In this document: positions 1 through 11,562 of the stretch, piece after piece | Layout: every line of letters starts with the position of its first letter | How positions within the stretch are numbered: the first letter of the stretch is position 1 | Origin: Ianthella basta | Lineage: Eukaryota > Porifera > Demospongiae > Verongiida > Ianthellidae | Length of the DNA: 64,000 nt | Assembly (NCBI GenBank): GCA_964019415.1 | Contig: OZ025875.1 | Location: forward strand, 3,041,911 to 3,105,910 | Reading direction: 5' to 3' | The notes under the pieces: generated by a model | Told to the model about the DNA's origin: nothing | Databases searched by the model: none | The model's input: only the letters and a program-made list of their open reading frames with translations | Program-made: the position numbers and the translations under genes

Positions 1-2318
1 ATACAGAGAACATTGATTCAGCAAAGCTAGTGTTCTGGCCAAATTTTCCACCCCTGGCCACTTCACCTGTTCCTTCTTTTGCCCATTCTGTTGGAAGATC
101 AGATGTGCCAGGTGAGAAAACATCACTGTAGGTCCACTCATCTGGTTTCATTCTCTCAACCAACTCTAAATTGACAGGCTGCAAATTAGCATGACTTCGA
201 TCAGATCTCATACTTGTTGTGCTCCTACCAGTCTTCAGGGTGCCTTTCCAGGATGTAAGAGTGGATGAAAGAGTCTTTAAACGATTCCTGCTCTGGGTGT
301 TGGTGGAGGAGAATGAAACCCCTCTCTTCTTCTTGCTCTGGCAGCAAAGCCATCTCGTCCAAAGTTTACGAGCTTCTTGAGATCTTAGAACATAGAGTAC
401 AAAAAGATATACGCCTAGGAAGGCAGTAGTCAGGGTGAAGACCCACTCAGCAGGGTAGCGCACTGCATCAGGAAGATCACTGCTTGCTAGCAGACCAATG
501 GCCCAGCCCATTCCAAAGAGAAGGGACAGTCCCAGGGCAATCATGAAGTTCTCCTTCAGTTTGCGAAGGTTCCCACTACTGCTTGTCTCCTTCCTAACGT
601 TGGGTCTACACAGCAGACTGGCAAAAATGAGGATGAATATGACCCAGTTCATAATGTAGATGACACCAAATGGTATGAGCAGACCAATATAGAAGGAGTA
701 TCCATACACACGGCAGCTGTAATTGGTAAAAAAGAGAAAGTAGGGTTAGTAACTACATTCTGCATTCCGTACAATAACAATTTGTTACAAAAATCTTACT
801 AAAGAGGATGGATGTAGTTCTGATACCGAGGGGCCAGAGAGAATGTAACAATGAATGCTGGAACCACTGCACAAGAAATGAAAGAAATTGAATTCAAACT
901 CTAATTAAGCATGCATGCAGTTAGTAAGTTTGATCTATATCCATTTGTGCACCAACCTACCCCAGCATATTGCCATGGCAATGACAGCATAGCTGGTGAT
1001 GTCTGGTTTGAACACAGTCACCAATTTCCTGTGTAACTGAATGGCTTCTGCTGCCATCCAGAAGAACACAGCCAGGAAAAAGTAGTGCGTTAGAGCAGAG
1101 ACCACTCCACAGAGCACAGGTACACCAGTTGAGACAGTGCTGATGATGAAGGTGACATACAGCCCCAACAGAGCAAAGCAGAGGTTGAGCAGCAGCTTTG
1201 CATGGACGGTCTTTCTCATGTCCCTGAAAAGATGAGCAAGAATTATCACACACAATACATGTTGTATGGCTACACCCCTGCACTGCTGTATTATGTAAAT
1301 TTACATAGTAACTGACATCAAACTGAGTAATTTGAATTATTCACACTGTCTAGCCATGTACAGCACAATAGGCTTGACTAATATAATATATAAATAAAAT
1401 GTGTTGTAGAGTATACCCTGGCTTGCAATTGTTGCCTCCTTCATTGGGATGTTGAGTCTTTAATAATAATTTCACTGAATTGTCAGCTGTCTGTTGTGTT
1501 TGTATGGTGAGGCGTCACATACAGCACACAATTGATTGGATACCAGTCAGAGCATATTGATGCATGCCAGTGCAATACTGTATGTACAGTATCTATAATT
1601 ATACCACACATGCACACATATACACTATTTAATAGTATGTTGGACAGATAAGGTCTTGTGGTTTGAACTGGCTTGTACATGTCTTGATGGTCTGGAAGCA
1701 TTTGATGTGCTCACACTTAATAGGCACTTCACAGGCAGGAAAGCATCTAATTTCCACCAATTAGCTTCAGTTGAGAGTGTGCGTAATGTTTGTAACATCA
1801 TGATTTACTCGTGCCATTTCATGGTTAAGTAATAACTTCCAGCATGCTAAAATACATAGTACACACACATATTATGCAATGCTTTTGCCAGATTAATACG
1901 CGCTCACTTTTCTCCAAGATATGTGATAATGGTGATGATGAGACAGATGATGGAGAGTACAGTGCCAATGTAGGACACCCAAGTGAGGGCAAGGGCTTCT
2001 GGAGGAGGGTCACTTGTCTGGGGTGTGGGATTTGGTTTGATATCCTGTGGAAAGGAAAGTGCTTGTTAATGGAATGACATTGAATTCTTGATCATTTAAT
2101 GGTTGCATGACAAAAGGTGATTCTGCTTTCTACAGATGGACTGTGTAAGTATAGTATACAGCCACTATAATGCACAGTAGACTATAGACCCATCTCTTGT
2201 AAGCCAGTCCTCACCAAGAGAATAGCAAAGTGAGTGAGATGGTCACAGCCACATTGCACTTCCTCTGCAGTCTCACTGAGTACTTGGCAGTTCTGACTGT
2301 CCCATGCACCAAAGCCAC
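1..2318 (-). CDS. A1 GPS and 7TM exons (open)
   Basis: Five exons keep an open frame and consensus splice sites: GPS (2318-2215), TM1 (2044-1908), TM2-TM3 (1223-961), TM4 (866-800) and TM5-TM7 plus the start of the tail (716-1). The GPS exon reads [13 protein letters not shown], with the HL/T autoproteolysis site followed by the tethered-agonist start THFAILL that is typical of adhesion GPCRs. TM2-3 shows LLLNLCFALLGLYV and LMHYFFLAVFFW-type motifs, TM6 has GMGWAIG, and TM7 is followed by an amphipathic LWKRWL-like helix start. The frame runs off the window at position 1 inside the cytoplasmic tail. Against A2 (31845-30921) the sequence is nearly the same, so the missing end probably lies about 210 bases outside. 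Confidence 0.85.
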
Positions 2319-2444
2319 CTATAAATTATACATAATTTATGTATACAGACAGATTCAATGATATAAAAATAGATTAGCGGCTCAAACCAGTTTTGCATAA
2401 TGCATAAGTGTATAATCACATTGCCTGAAAAACATTTAGCACTT

Positions 2445-5400
2445 GTTCCAGTGCTTGTTCCTCAGAGCCATTGACACTGCTCATAATGCCTGTAATGTTG
2501 GGTCTTACTGCAAATAATACAGGGTCAAACATGGGAGTATTAGGCTAATAACCAAGTATATATATATGCAAATTTGAAATGGAAGATTGCTCACCGATTG
2601 CATTGACTTCAAAAGCTCTAGAATCATTCCCCAGGTCATTGATTGCTACACAAGTGTACACTCCTGCATCTTCAGATGCAAACCCCATCACTGTGAGCTG
2701 ACTGCTTGTAGTTAAGTCATTACTGTTTTGTGATATTGATACATTTCCTGGAATTTGGTCTCCATCATTAAGCATCTGGTGTCCTCTGAACCACAGAATC
2801 ATTGGTGGTGGATCAGCATCAGCTCGACATGAGGCAACCAAGATTTCTCCCCTCACAACATCACGGACAGCAGAAGGGGAGACAGTAAGTGTGGGAGGAA
2901 CTGAGAAAGGGTCAAAATATCATTGAGAGTTTCAGTATCAGGGCAAATGAGGCATACTGTATTAGCCAATGAATCAATGGTATAGATGAATTTTCTGTAC
3001 ACACACTCAAACACACCTTGCACTGTTAGTACAGCTCTAGTGATCACACTCCTATATCTGTTGGAAGCAGAACAGGTGTAGGTCCCTTCATCACTGCCTT
3101 GTAGGTTGAACACAGAGTGCCATGAGAGTTGTTGGTGACCAAGGTATACTTTGAGCTGTTGGATGTAATTCTCCCCCCATTGAAGCGGAAGGTAAACACA
3201 GGACGCGGATCAGCTACTGCTGCACACACAAACATGTGGGAGCTTCCTTGGGCCCGGGTGGTGTTCACCAGACAAGTCACTAGCTCTGGTTTAACTGCAG
3301 CACACACAACAGTGAGTAAGTCTTGCAGTTGCATTACTCATTGTTCAAGTCAAAAGTCACAACTCACCTCCACTGACTGATATCCCAACGGCACTCATTA
3401 CTATTCCAGCTCCAGTTGTGATTGTTATCTGATACAGGCCAGCATCCCTGCCCACTGTGTTGTTTACAGTGAGGTTGAGGCAGTCATCAGAGGAGGTGTA
3501 CTTGAGGGTACTAGTGCAGGAGAGGTTGACGGCACCTCCACTACCCATGAACGCCCACTGGATAGTCTCCTCTGTGACATTTGGAACAGGCTCATTCACA
3601 ATGATGAAAGAAATAACCACTGGGTCTCCCATGCTGATTGGCTTGCTGGTCACTCCATCTGAAGGTGACACCTGAGGAGTCACTGCATATATATGTTATG
3701 TTATACAGTAGTAATAGTGAGGATTGACACTTAGTCCTTACAAGAACAAATGCATGTGATGCAGTGTAGTCACAGGTTTACTAGTACTTTCACGCTCTTC
3801 GCTTATTATGGAGTTGGCCTCACCTTCCAAGGTTGTGATATTCAAAGGAGCAATGTCGCCACATCCAATGGTGTAGGCACACACTTGGACTGAATACCCA
3901 GTGAAAGGAGCCAGGCCAGTGAAGTTGTATGATGTACTGCTAACATTGATGGGGTTCAATGCAGGCAGGTCGAGGTTGTTGTCTGTAAACAGCTCCACTT
4001 GGTAAAAGTCAGTGATTCCATTTGGAGTGCTGGGAGGGTTCCACTCAAGAGTAAGCCCACTGGAGCTAATACCTATCCCCCGCAATTCCAATGGAGCAGA
4101 AGGAACTGAGAACACGAAATGGGACACCACAAAGTAATCTTTACATACGCACCAATGCATGCCCACCTATACACTTTTAACATATTTGTCTGAGTAGAAG
4201 CCTCGCCACTATTTCCTTCAAGAGACTCTTGACCTGGCCTGTATTTGAGCTTGGCCACTATACAGACAAATACAGTACATTATACAAGTGCACATGCCCT
4301 CCTGCATACACACTCACCATCCTCTAAAGTCCTAACAGATATCTCTGCACTGAAAGGACCAGGTCCAGCTCCAGTGGAGGCCCTGACTGAAATGTTGTAG
4401 ACTGAGAAGGGAACCAAGTCCTGCAGCAGTGCCACGGTGCTACCAACTGACAACATCTGGACCTGGGAGAAGTCACTTGAAGCTGCATTCACACTGCTGA
4501 TTCCTCTGTACTGTATATCGTAAGATGATACGATTCCATTAGTTATACTGTAAACTACTTATACACTATGAACTGAGAATGTACATGTACAGTACCAGAA
4601 TAGAGCAGCAAGTCATGAATACTACATATGTGCACATACAGGCACACACACTTACTTCTGCAGTCATCACTGTCATGGGCTCACTCCATGGACTGATCCC
4701 TTCTCTGTTCACTGCCACCACTTGCACAGAGTACACAGTGAATGGGGTTAGACCATCTGCATACGTATACAGTTCAGTAGCACTTGTTATTGACGTATTA
4801 GTAGTAGTAGGTAGTGACGTATTTCCTCTTTCATCGTCCACCACTTGCCATGTGATGTGGTAGAATGAAATACCACCATTGTTGTCTGCTGGCTCCTCCC
4901 ATGACAAGTAGATAGATGTAGTGTTAGCCTGTAACTGCATTATCACAGGTCTGTCAGGAAGACCTGGAGAAGGAAGGAACATGCACATTCTAAGCTGAGC
5001 ACAGTACACGGTAATTCAGTAAATTCATCCTATGCACTTTGGGTTGTGGAAATGTGGTAGGGTGAGCAATGAGAGAGAGACACACAGGTTGACAGTTAAG
5101 TGGTAATAAGACTAGATGTGTCAGCTATGGATTTCATAACTAGGGAATAGGCTGGAAAAGGTGTAGCTAAAGTAAGCTATGATAATCAAGCTACTGGCAA
5201 AACAGATGACTGTGGCTCCACTATCTTTGTCTTCATGGCTGGGGAGGCAATCACCAGTTGCCAATCAGTAGGATGGAGCGAGTACCCACTGTCTCTTTGA
5301 CACAGAAGCATATCAGTGCAAAAAGCTGGTTAGGGGTAATGCAGTACTTTACATGACCTACCTGTGTCAAACTAACAAATACTATTCAACCACATTTTAC

Positions 5401-6769
5401 ATAATTTTGAAGAACAGTAACTGTACTTGTCCATTGTACGGCTTGTGCACTTTATACCTTGCACAATAATGCTTGCTGGAGTGCTTTCAACAATTTCAGG
5501 AGGAAATCCCTCAATAGTGGTGATCTATGGCAGCAATATATTCCAGTGAAAATCATATGTACATTAAGATTTGTGATTGTGAAGAAGCTTCTGTTGTTTG
5601 AGGGGCAATTGGCTGGGTCATAATTTCTAATCCACTACTTTTTAGGAATTCCATTCCGTCTTTGGTCCAGACAATGTCAGGAGCAGGGAAGCCAACAGCA
5701 GAACAGGAGAGAGTGACATAGCAATAATAGCGTGCACAGTCTCTCAATGACATCAATGCCGACATTGGGTGCTCTACAAAGGAGGCATTGACTGCAAGCA
5801 GAAGAAAGAGGAAAGAGTCGCATGTCAAACATCACTGAGAAACTATTCAGTTATCAAACTCACATCCAGTCATAACATCTAGCTACTCCACTTGAGAATA
5901 GGATAAAGGGGTTACTATTGGAGAGAGTGGCTGTGCCAACAGGTACAGTGAAGTGCTGTATCTTCCATTTAGTGACAAATGAGATTAGTGAGGCTACATC
6001 CATCAGCAAAGCAATGCACAGCTAAGAAGTGATGCCCATGAACACACATCATATACTGCTACTTGAGCATGGGCTGAGCAATGACACGTACCATAGAGTA
6101 TCCCTTCATCCATGCCACTCCCAGCTACATTGACAACTGAACAAGTGTAGTTCCCTCCTTGTGCTGCAGTGACAGCGTTCACATTCAGCACAGTCTGGTT
6201 CTGTCCTGGCAGCTCCTCACCATTGTGGCTCCATTGTAACACATAACTACCAGCCACATCAGCCAGACACATGAATGTGACACTGTTCCCTTGACTGATG
6301 GACACGTTCTAAGGTATCACAAACACACTGCCTTCTGGAGTCACTGCACACAGGGAGCAGGGCAAATGGGAATGCATACTAGAGTATCAATGGCATTTTG
6401 TTATTGCACTGTATTTCATGCAGTTACCAGAACTACAGTAATCACAATAGAAAAGCACCAAGACATAGCCTGCATGTCAGTGTTACCACTCACAGGGAGG
6501 AGTTGTCACAGCCAGGGAGATAGCTTCACCAGTGCCTCCTGAAGTCATGCCTCTAACAGTCACAACATACATTGTAGCTGGACTAAGGCCTCCAAACTCC
6601 TCACTGGTGTCAGCTGACACTCTTGATGTAAGTGGAGGAGAACCTGAGATTTGCATGTCAACTGTGTAGCTTATAATTTCTCCATTTGGAATCAGTGGAG
6701 GGTCCCACACTACCGATACAGCAGTGACATTGATGTAATCAGTCATCAGAGACTGAGGCTGTGATGGAG
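2445..6769 (-). pseudogene. A1 ectodomain remnants: FN3, Ig, Ig, FN3 x3, Ig x3, Ig stub
   Basis: Reading down from 6769: an FN3 with W-D-P-P and N-G-E motifs; an Ig exon interrupted by TAG (CAG in A2) at codon 11; an Ig exon whose C-terminal half is in another frame; an FN3 whose end lacks the GGAA found in B1 before the donor, so it leaves in phase 0 instead of 1; a truncated FN3; an intact FN3 (4105-3824); an intact Ig-like exon (3682-3368, its conserved Trp kept); an Ig exon with a 4-bp deletion; an intact Ig (2900-2595); and 60 bp of the next Ig exon. The first FN3 and the first two Ig domains have no counterpart in B1/B2, so the A arm had its own N-terminal domain set. Confidence 0.75.
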
Positions 6770-6975
6770 CTGTGGAGAGAAGTGAGAAGATGTGCCAGAA
6801 GCATACACCTTCACCTTAATCTTTGTAATTCAAGAGAAGTATTCAAATATAATAAATTGATATAAGAATTGATTTTTGAAACAAGGGACTTGAAACTGAA
6901 ATCAGTATTTTACAGCAGTATATGATATGATGATGAGAGTATTTTTCTTACTGCATATATAGTCTGTAAATGTCA

Positions 6976-6985
6976 TGTGTGTGTG

Positions 6986-7042
<57 letters not shown>
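6976..7042. repeat. (GT)n microsatellite
   Basis: A GT dinucleotide tract of about 65 bases with single interruptions, in the A1 intron next to the inversion junction. The A2 copy (43707-43834) is about twice as long. Confidence 0.95.
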
Positions 7043-7043
<1 letters not shown>

Positions 7044-7166
7044 GTATGTGTGAGTGTGTGCTTGCGCATGTACTGTATATGTACATGTGTGTGTGTGCGT
7101 GTGCATGTTTGTGTGTGCATTGTGCATCAGTACTTTCCCTTGTGAAAGCTCACTACTATCACTCAC

Positions 7167-7226
7167 CAGCTGCTGCATTGGTGGCATTGATGAATGCAGT
7201 GGGACCAGTGCTGAGCATTTCCACTA
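7167..7226 (-). pseudogene. Fragment of an FN3 exon at the head-to-head junction (A1 arm)
   Basis: The minus strand carries the last 60 bases of an FN3 exon (GPTAFINAT...AAG, donor GTGAGT) plus its intron start, matching the plus-strand FN3 exon that ends at 9660. Similarity stops abruptly at about 7226. This marks the inversion junction of the two arms. Confidence 0.8.
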
Positions 7227-7387
7227 GAAGGAAGACTTCCAGTGATTACATTTTAACTGGAAGTTACATTGAATGTGTTATTAGCTTCCCCCTTTGTGTA
7301 TGTACCTAGGTTATCATGCAAAATATGCGATAACTGTTGTATAGTTTGCTTAAAGTGCCTGTCATGTCTGTATCTCTCTCCGTTCAG

Positions 7388-7683
7388 CTACTTCTGAATT
7401 AGTACCCTTTAACCGGATCCTGCTTCCAGGAAGTGTCCTCAATGACAGCATCACATCTACCCCTCAGAACTCCAGTAATGATTTCAAGTGCTATGAGCTG
7501 CAGCAGTCAGCTCCTAGTTGGAAAAATTTAAAGTGTTTCAATCGAAATAGACAGAGGACTATCATAACTTAGTGCCTGGTACCCAGTACATTTTCTCATT
7601 GAAGTCATGCTTGAGCAAAAATGGACAACATTGTTCCACCTGTGAACCATATAGTGATGAGCTCACCTTGTACACTGCTGATG
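7388..7683 (+). pseudogene. Degenerate FN3 exon (pair 1)
   Basis: The block has an acceptor (ttcag) and a donor (gatg/gtgagg) in the same places as the intact FN3 exon 18484-18765, and shares its start (LNDSIT), its LVPGTQY segment and its end (YTADG), but the middle is scrambled and out of frame. The same decayed exon is present in pair 2 at 44181-44481, so the decay predates the pair duplication. Confidence 0.8.
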
Positions 7684-7782
7684 GTGAGGAGTTTATGAGC
7701 TCTCATTACTATCATAAAGGCTAATGCTGGAATGAAGAGAATGAACATAATTCGCTTTCTTCTTCTTTCACCCTCACTTCAG

Positions 7783-9211
7783 TACCCTTGATGTCTCAGA
7801 ATGTCAATGCCATCAGCACTGGTTCTACCATTGTGTCAGTGACCTGGAAGGAGCCTGTTGTATTTTTCCGTGAGCACCTTATGCCACTGTTAATTGCATG
7901 TATTTGTAATCCTGAACGAAATACACTAATGCAATGACATGCAGAACATTCTCATATGGAGACCAAAATTTCATCCAACAGTGGCTAATCTCACTATACC
8001 AAATCCTAAATGCTGTATGTTGTTGTCTGGAGCAAATTTGGCTAATGTTCAGTGCATAGTTAGATAGCTAGGATGTGCAGGCAGCTAGGGATGGTAGTCA
8101 ACAGAAATGTTGGCTTTGCTAATACCTTGAAATTACTAATTTTAACAGGTACAATTTTTTAGTTTAAATATATAATCCAGGATTTGATTGGTTCTCCTAA
8201 ACTGTAGCAATTTTTATTAACAAGTTTTGTGTATTAATGTTTAATTACTGTACATTAATTTTTTGTGTGCAATGTTTAGCGACTTTACACTGCTTGCTAA
8301 ATTGCTCAAAATATGTTAAGGATGGTTTCTGTGTGTATTAGAATTAGTGAATTTGGAAGATTACCATAAGTTATGCCGATCCAGTAGAGTAAATATACTA
8401 ACCCAGCAATAATTAATGACATCAAGGTGATTGGCCAACAGCCACAACAGTTATATGGCTACTTGTAGCAGGAAAGAAAGGATCTGTACGTGGCAGTTCA
8501 GTATAGGTGCGTCTAATAACCATGACACAATGCAAAGTAATGTGTTGGCTTTGGGTACATAACCAGACTGCATGTCCCAGAGCCAGACACAGACAGCTGA
8601 GACAGAGGAGACAAGGATAGCCTGGTTAGTGAAGACACAGACAGACAGGTTGGTGGCAGATCAGTCAAAGAATACGCAGACAAGGAAGTATTGGAGACAG
8701 ATGTGTTAAGCAGGATTTTACCCAAAACTTTACTGTATGGACATTCTGTAGCAATTATGGCATTGCTCGCTAAATTTGCTAAGACAAATACCCATAGATA
8801 CATACCTGTTAAAATTGGTCACCTTGCAGGCACATAGCTTCACCATCCCTCCTTGCCTGTACTTTGCTCTGACGATTCTGCACCAGACGGCTACATAGTG
8901 TCTGACATGTATGTAGTTCAAATATAAGCTTATTTAATAACATCACCACCATTTCTGGTTGGAATAGAGAGAATAACATATATTCTGCACTGTTTGTTAG
9001 CTGATAGTTTCTCCTATAGCTCATAACAACAGCCTGACCACTTATGAGGTGCAGTACCGAGGAGTAACCACTCCTAATAATGTGAGCGAAGCTTTCTTTG
9101 AAGTAGTCACTGAACCTGCTGGGATGATGTTGTCCAATGACATTCTTGATCTGATGGCCTACTCTACCTACAATGTGTCTGTGAGAGTTACTGTGCGGAC
9201 AGCGGAGGGAG
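7783..9211 (+). CDS. Orphan FN3 domain split over two exons (pair 1)
   Basis: Exon 7783-7869 (NVNAISTGSTIVSVTWKEP) and exon 9020-9211 (NSLTTYEVQYRGV to NVSVRVTVRTAEGG) together make one FN3 domain. The first exon leaves with one base of a codon and the second enters with two, so they join in frame, and the whole domain is phase 1-1. The 1.15-kb intron between them holds a TIR element (8134-8819). Both exons are open in both pairs. They lie upstream of the promoter and signal-peptide exons of B1, so either a longer transcript uses them or they are remnants of an older, longer gene. Confidence 0.6.
8134..8819. mobile_element. Non-autonomous TIR element, about 690 bp, in FN3 intron
   Basis: The ends are ACTAATTTTAACAGGTAC and, inverted, ACCAATTTTAACAGGTAT, with one mismatch in the core. 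No coding sequence is seen inside. The pair 2 copy is at 44920-45600. Similar end motifs appear at about 15043, 18140 and 63604, so the family is repeated here. The superfamily is unclear. Confidence 0.55.
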
Positions 9212-9357
9212 GTTAGTGCATGCCATATCATGTGCAGATCATGTAATGTGTACATTGCATAGTGTGCTAGTGGTGGCTGTGCTGAAGTCACATCATGGAT
9301 GCATATTCAGTGCAACGTGTTATGTGTATAGTATAGCTCTCTGTGTCACCCGAACAG

Positions 9358-9660
9358 TCTCATCTACTCCCCTCAGAGTTGTGCTACAGAACAGTACATC
9401 CACCTCCCTGCAAGTTTCTTGGTCCACACCCACTTTCAGTAATGGACCCAACCTCACATATTGGGTGGAATACACGGGTCTGGCTACAGAGTATCCAGTG
9501 AATGACTCATTCTTCATGACCTCCTTCCTGGAGAGCAGCACTACTTCAGTGGCCATCAGTGGCCTTGTGCCATTCTCCACCTATACCATTGGAGTGAGAG
9601 CTAGCACAAGTGTAGGTGCTGGTCCCACTGCATTCATCAATGCCACCACTACAGCAGCTG
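9358..9660 (+). CDS. Orphan FN3 exon upstream of B1 promoter
   Basis: One open phase 1-1 exon with acceptor gaacag and donor G/GTGAGT. It shows the FN3 hallmarks: SLQVSWSTP around strand B-C, a YWVEYTG strand C', GLVPFSTYTIGVRAST at strands E-F, and an end rich in small residues (NATTTAAG). It follows the split FN3 in frame. Relative to 46139-46441 it has several amino-acid changes (for example WVEYTGLATEYP against HVEYTGVDSENA). The next open exon downstream in B1 is 6 kb away, past the B1 promoter. Confidence 0.65.
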
Positions 9661-9741
9661 GTGAGTGAAAGCAGTGAGCTTTCACAAGGGAAAGTGTGAA
9701 TGCAGAAATGCACACATCATGTCATGTCACGTGCAGTTGCC

Positions 9742-9765
9742 ACCCCCCCCCCCCCCCCCTCCCCC
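9742..9765. repeat. Poly-C tract
   Basis: A run of C with one T, near the start of the long intron-like region. Pair 2 has a 25-base run at 46524-46548. Another C run lies at 10246-10262 (pair 2: 47027-47042). Run lengths may be affected by sequencing. Confidence 0.8.
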
Positions 9766-10359
9766 ATTTATTCTGCTGTCACATGTATCTTGCATCATTG
9801 ATTTGATGCAAATTAAAAGCCGCAACATGCTCACAGAAGGGAGGGGTCTATGGTGTTGCTACATTGTAGACTCACAGTATTGTAGCTGATGTATATCAGA
9901 ATGGTGCCATAGATAGTGTTGGCTGCAGCTCTGTTGCTTCACAGAAGGAAGAGGTTTACCATGTTGCCGCATTTCAGTCTCATATTGCATCTGATTTACA
10001 TTCATATGATGTCATAGATAGTGTTAGCAGCAGCGCTGTTGCATGGCAGATCGCAAGCGCTCTCCCTTTGGCATGGTGCCGCATTTTGAAACGTTAAGTA
10101 ACCAGAATCCGGTATACGCAGACCGTAAATGGACGAATAACAGCAAGGTCAACTATGAATCAGACACACATGTGCACTGCTTGTGATACAATAGAATGGA
10201 GGATGTGAGCTCTATTAAAATATATAATATAGAGTCTTAGAGTGCCCCCCCCCCCCCCCCCCAGAAGGTCGGGCATGCTATGTCATGGCCGGACCGGTTT
10301 CTATCCTTGTGCTACGGCCCTGACAGATATAATTATGTAGCATGTTAGTGACAGCTTAG

Positions 10360-10765
10360 CCATATGGTATGTTGTGTACAGTGGGAGGACCTCCTCAAAC
10401 TAATTATACTATTTGCCCAGTGTAATGTACCATGAGTTACTTAACAACCCCACCAGGTGGTATCTGCATACTATGTATAGGTAATATGTAGTGTACCATA
10501 TCTGCAGTGAAATGCACCATGAAGCTGAATTATTTAGTGATTAGTCTTGTTACAAGCTGTTCCAATATATGGTTAGCTGCATGCTATATTAGGCATATCT
10601 TCAAAGTAGTGTACCATATCAGCAGTGAAATGTACCGTGAAGTGACTATATCTCCCACAGATTGTTCCCATAATAGTATGTTGTGTACTGCATGATTGGA
10701 ATGAACATCACACTGCAAATGAGTGTCCTCACTGTGGCAAGTCATTCACACTAATAGTTTTGGAT
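10360..10765. repeat. Dispersed repeat related to the A2 minisatellite element
   Basis: Its start (GTATGTTGTGTACAGTGGGAG) and end (GAACATCACACTGCAAATGA to TTCACACTAAT) resemble the flanks of the 57-bp minisatellite at 34500-35450, but the minisatellite itself is absent. The pair 2 copy at 47144-47455 lacks about 85 bases present here (about 10420-10505). Confidence 0.5.
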
Positions 10766-11034
10766 AATTTGGATGTGAACATCTTTGTATTTCAAACAGT
10801 GCACTGTTAAGAGCTATGTAGGAAAGCTGTGCACTGCTGTTTAAGTTACATCACTAGCTGAAGTATTCTAACAATTTATTTTCAGCTCAAAGGTAGAGCA
10901 CCAGGCAGTATATGCCACTAATAGCTGCACACCTCAACCTACAGCTGGGATGGATTCTGCTGTATGCAATAACTAGTGATGATACCATCCACATGTATAG
11001 TGTAGTGTATAATTATACACAATCCTGCATTCAC

Positions 11035-11062
11035 TGGGGGAAGGGGGGGGGGGGGGGGGGGG
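11035..11062. repeat. Poly-G tract in a pair 1-specific segment
   Basis: A G run within about 115 bases (10968-11085) that are missing from pair 2 at about 47658. The rest of the 9661-14030 stretch outside the listed elements shows no gene I can support. Confidence 0.7.
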
Positions 11063-11562
11063 TTCAAAAGAACCCCCCACTTGCCTAGGAGTTCCACCTG
11101 AGAAGCAACTCCTATAACTTTTTTGCTATAATATACTACAAAATATTATGCTACATATTCAGAATCTGATTTGTACTACTACACAGTAGTCTTACAATGG
11201 GCAGTGCCACTCAAAACCCTGTTAAGCTTGAGAAGACCAGCTTAGCTGCTAGCAAGCAGAAGCTGGACAATCCCTTTGCGGACACTAGAATTGTGCTACA
11301 TGTTAATCTATATGATGAGTTCCATGCACTCTGAGAGTAAAAGACCCCCCCTCCCCCCCACTCTCAGAACTGCATGCAGGCCTGATACATTTGCAGATAC
11401 ATACTGATTGACCAAGAACAGATGGGTATGAATGAACAATTTTTCATACAGGGCAATGTGATCACAATCATTTTCTAGATTTGTAGCTACATGGTCAGAC
11501 ACACAAACATATTCAACTATGGACTATAGCCTAGATTCACTATGTAGCTGCTAGATTTTAAA

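Larger units (their letters stand above)
1..7226 (-). pseudogene. A1: decayed adhesion GPCR (FN3/Ig ectodomain, GPS, 7TM), 3' end outside window
   Basis: This is a minus-strand adhesion-type GPCR copy read from about 7226 down to the window edge. Exons recognised by similarity to B1 and A2, with GT-AG borders: FN3 6769-6494, Ig 6343-6092, decayed Ig about 5800-5540, FN3 4963-4656, half FN3 about 4545-4318, FN3 4105-3824, Ig-like 3682-3368, Ig 3297-3012 (last coding base uncertain), Ig 2900-2595, Ig stub about 2507-2445, GPS 2318-2215, TM1 2044-1908, TM2-3 1223-961, TM4 866-800, TM5-7 and tail 716-1. Lesions: an in-frame TAG at 6309-6311, a frameshifted Ig near 5600, loss of the 5' half of one FN3 exon, a 4-bp deletion near 3115, and loss of about 5 kb that in A2 carries the last Ig exons, EGF, HRM and most of the GAIN domain. 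No signal peptide or promoter is visible. I call it a pseudogene, though exon skipping could still give an Ig-GPS-7TM product. Confidence 0.8.

Noticed and set aside
8809-9291. 160-codon minus-strand ORF, present in both pairs
   Set aside because: It overlaps the open plus-strand FN3 exon 9020-9211 and the end of a TIR element, has no recognisable domain and is likely a shadow frame.
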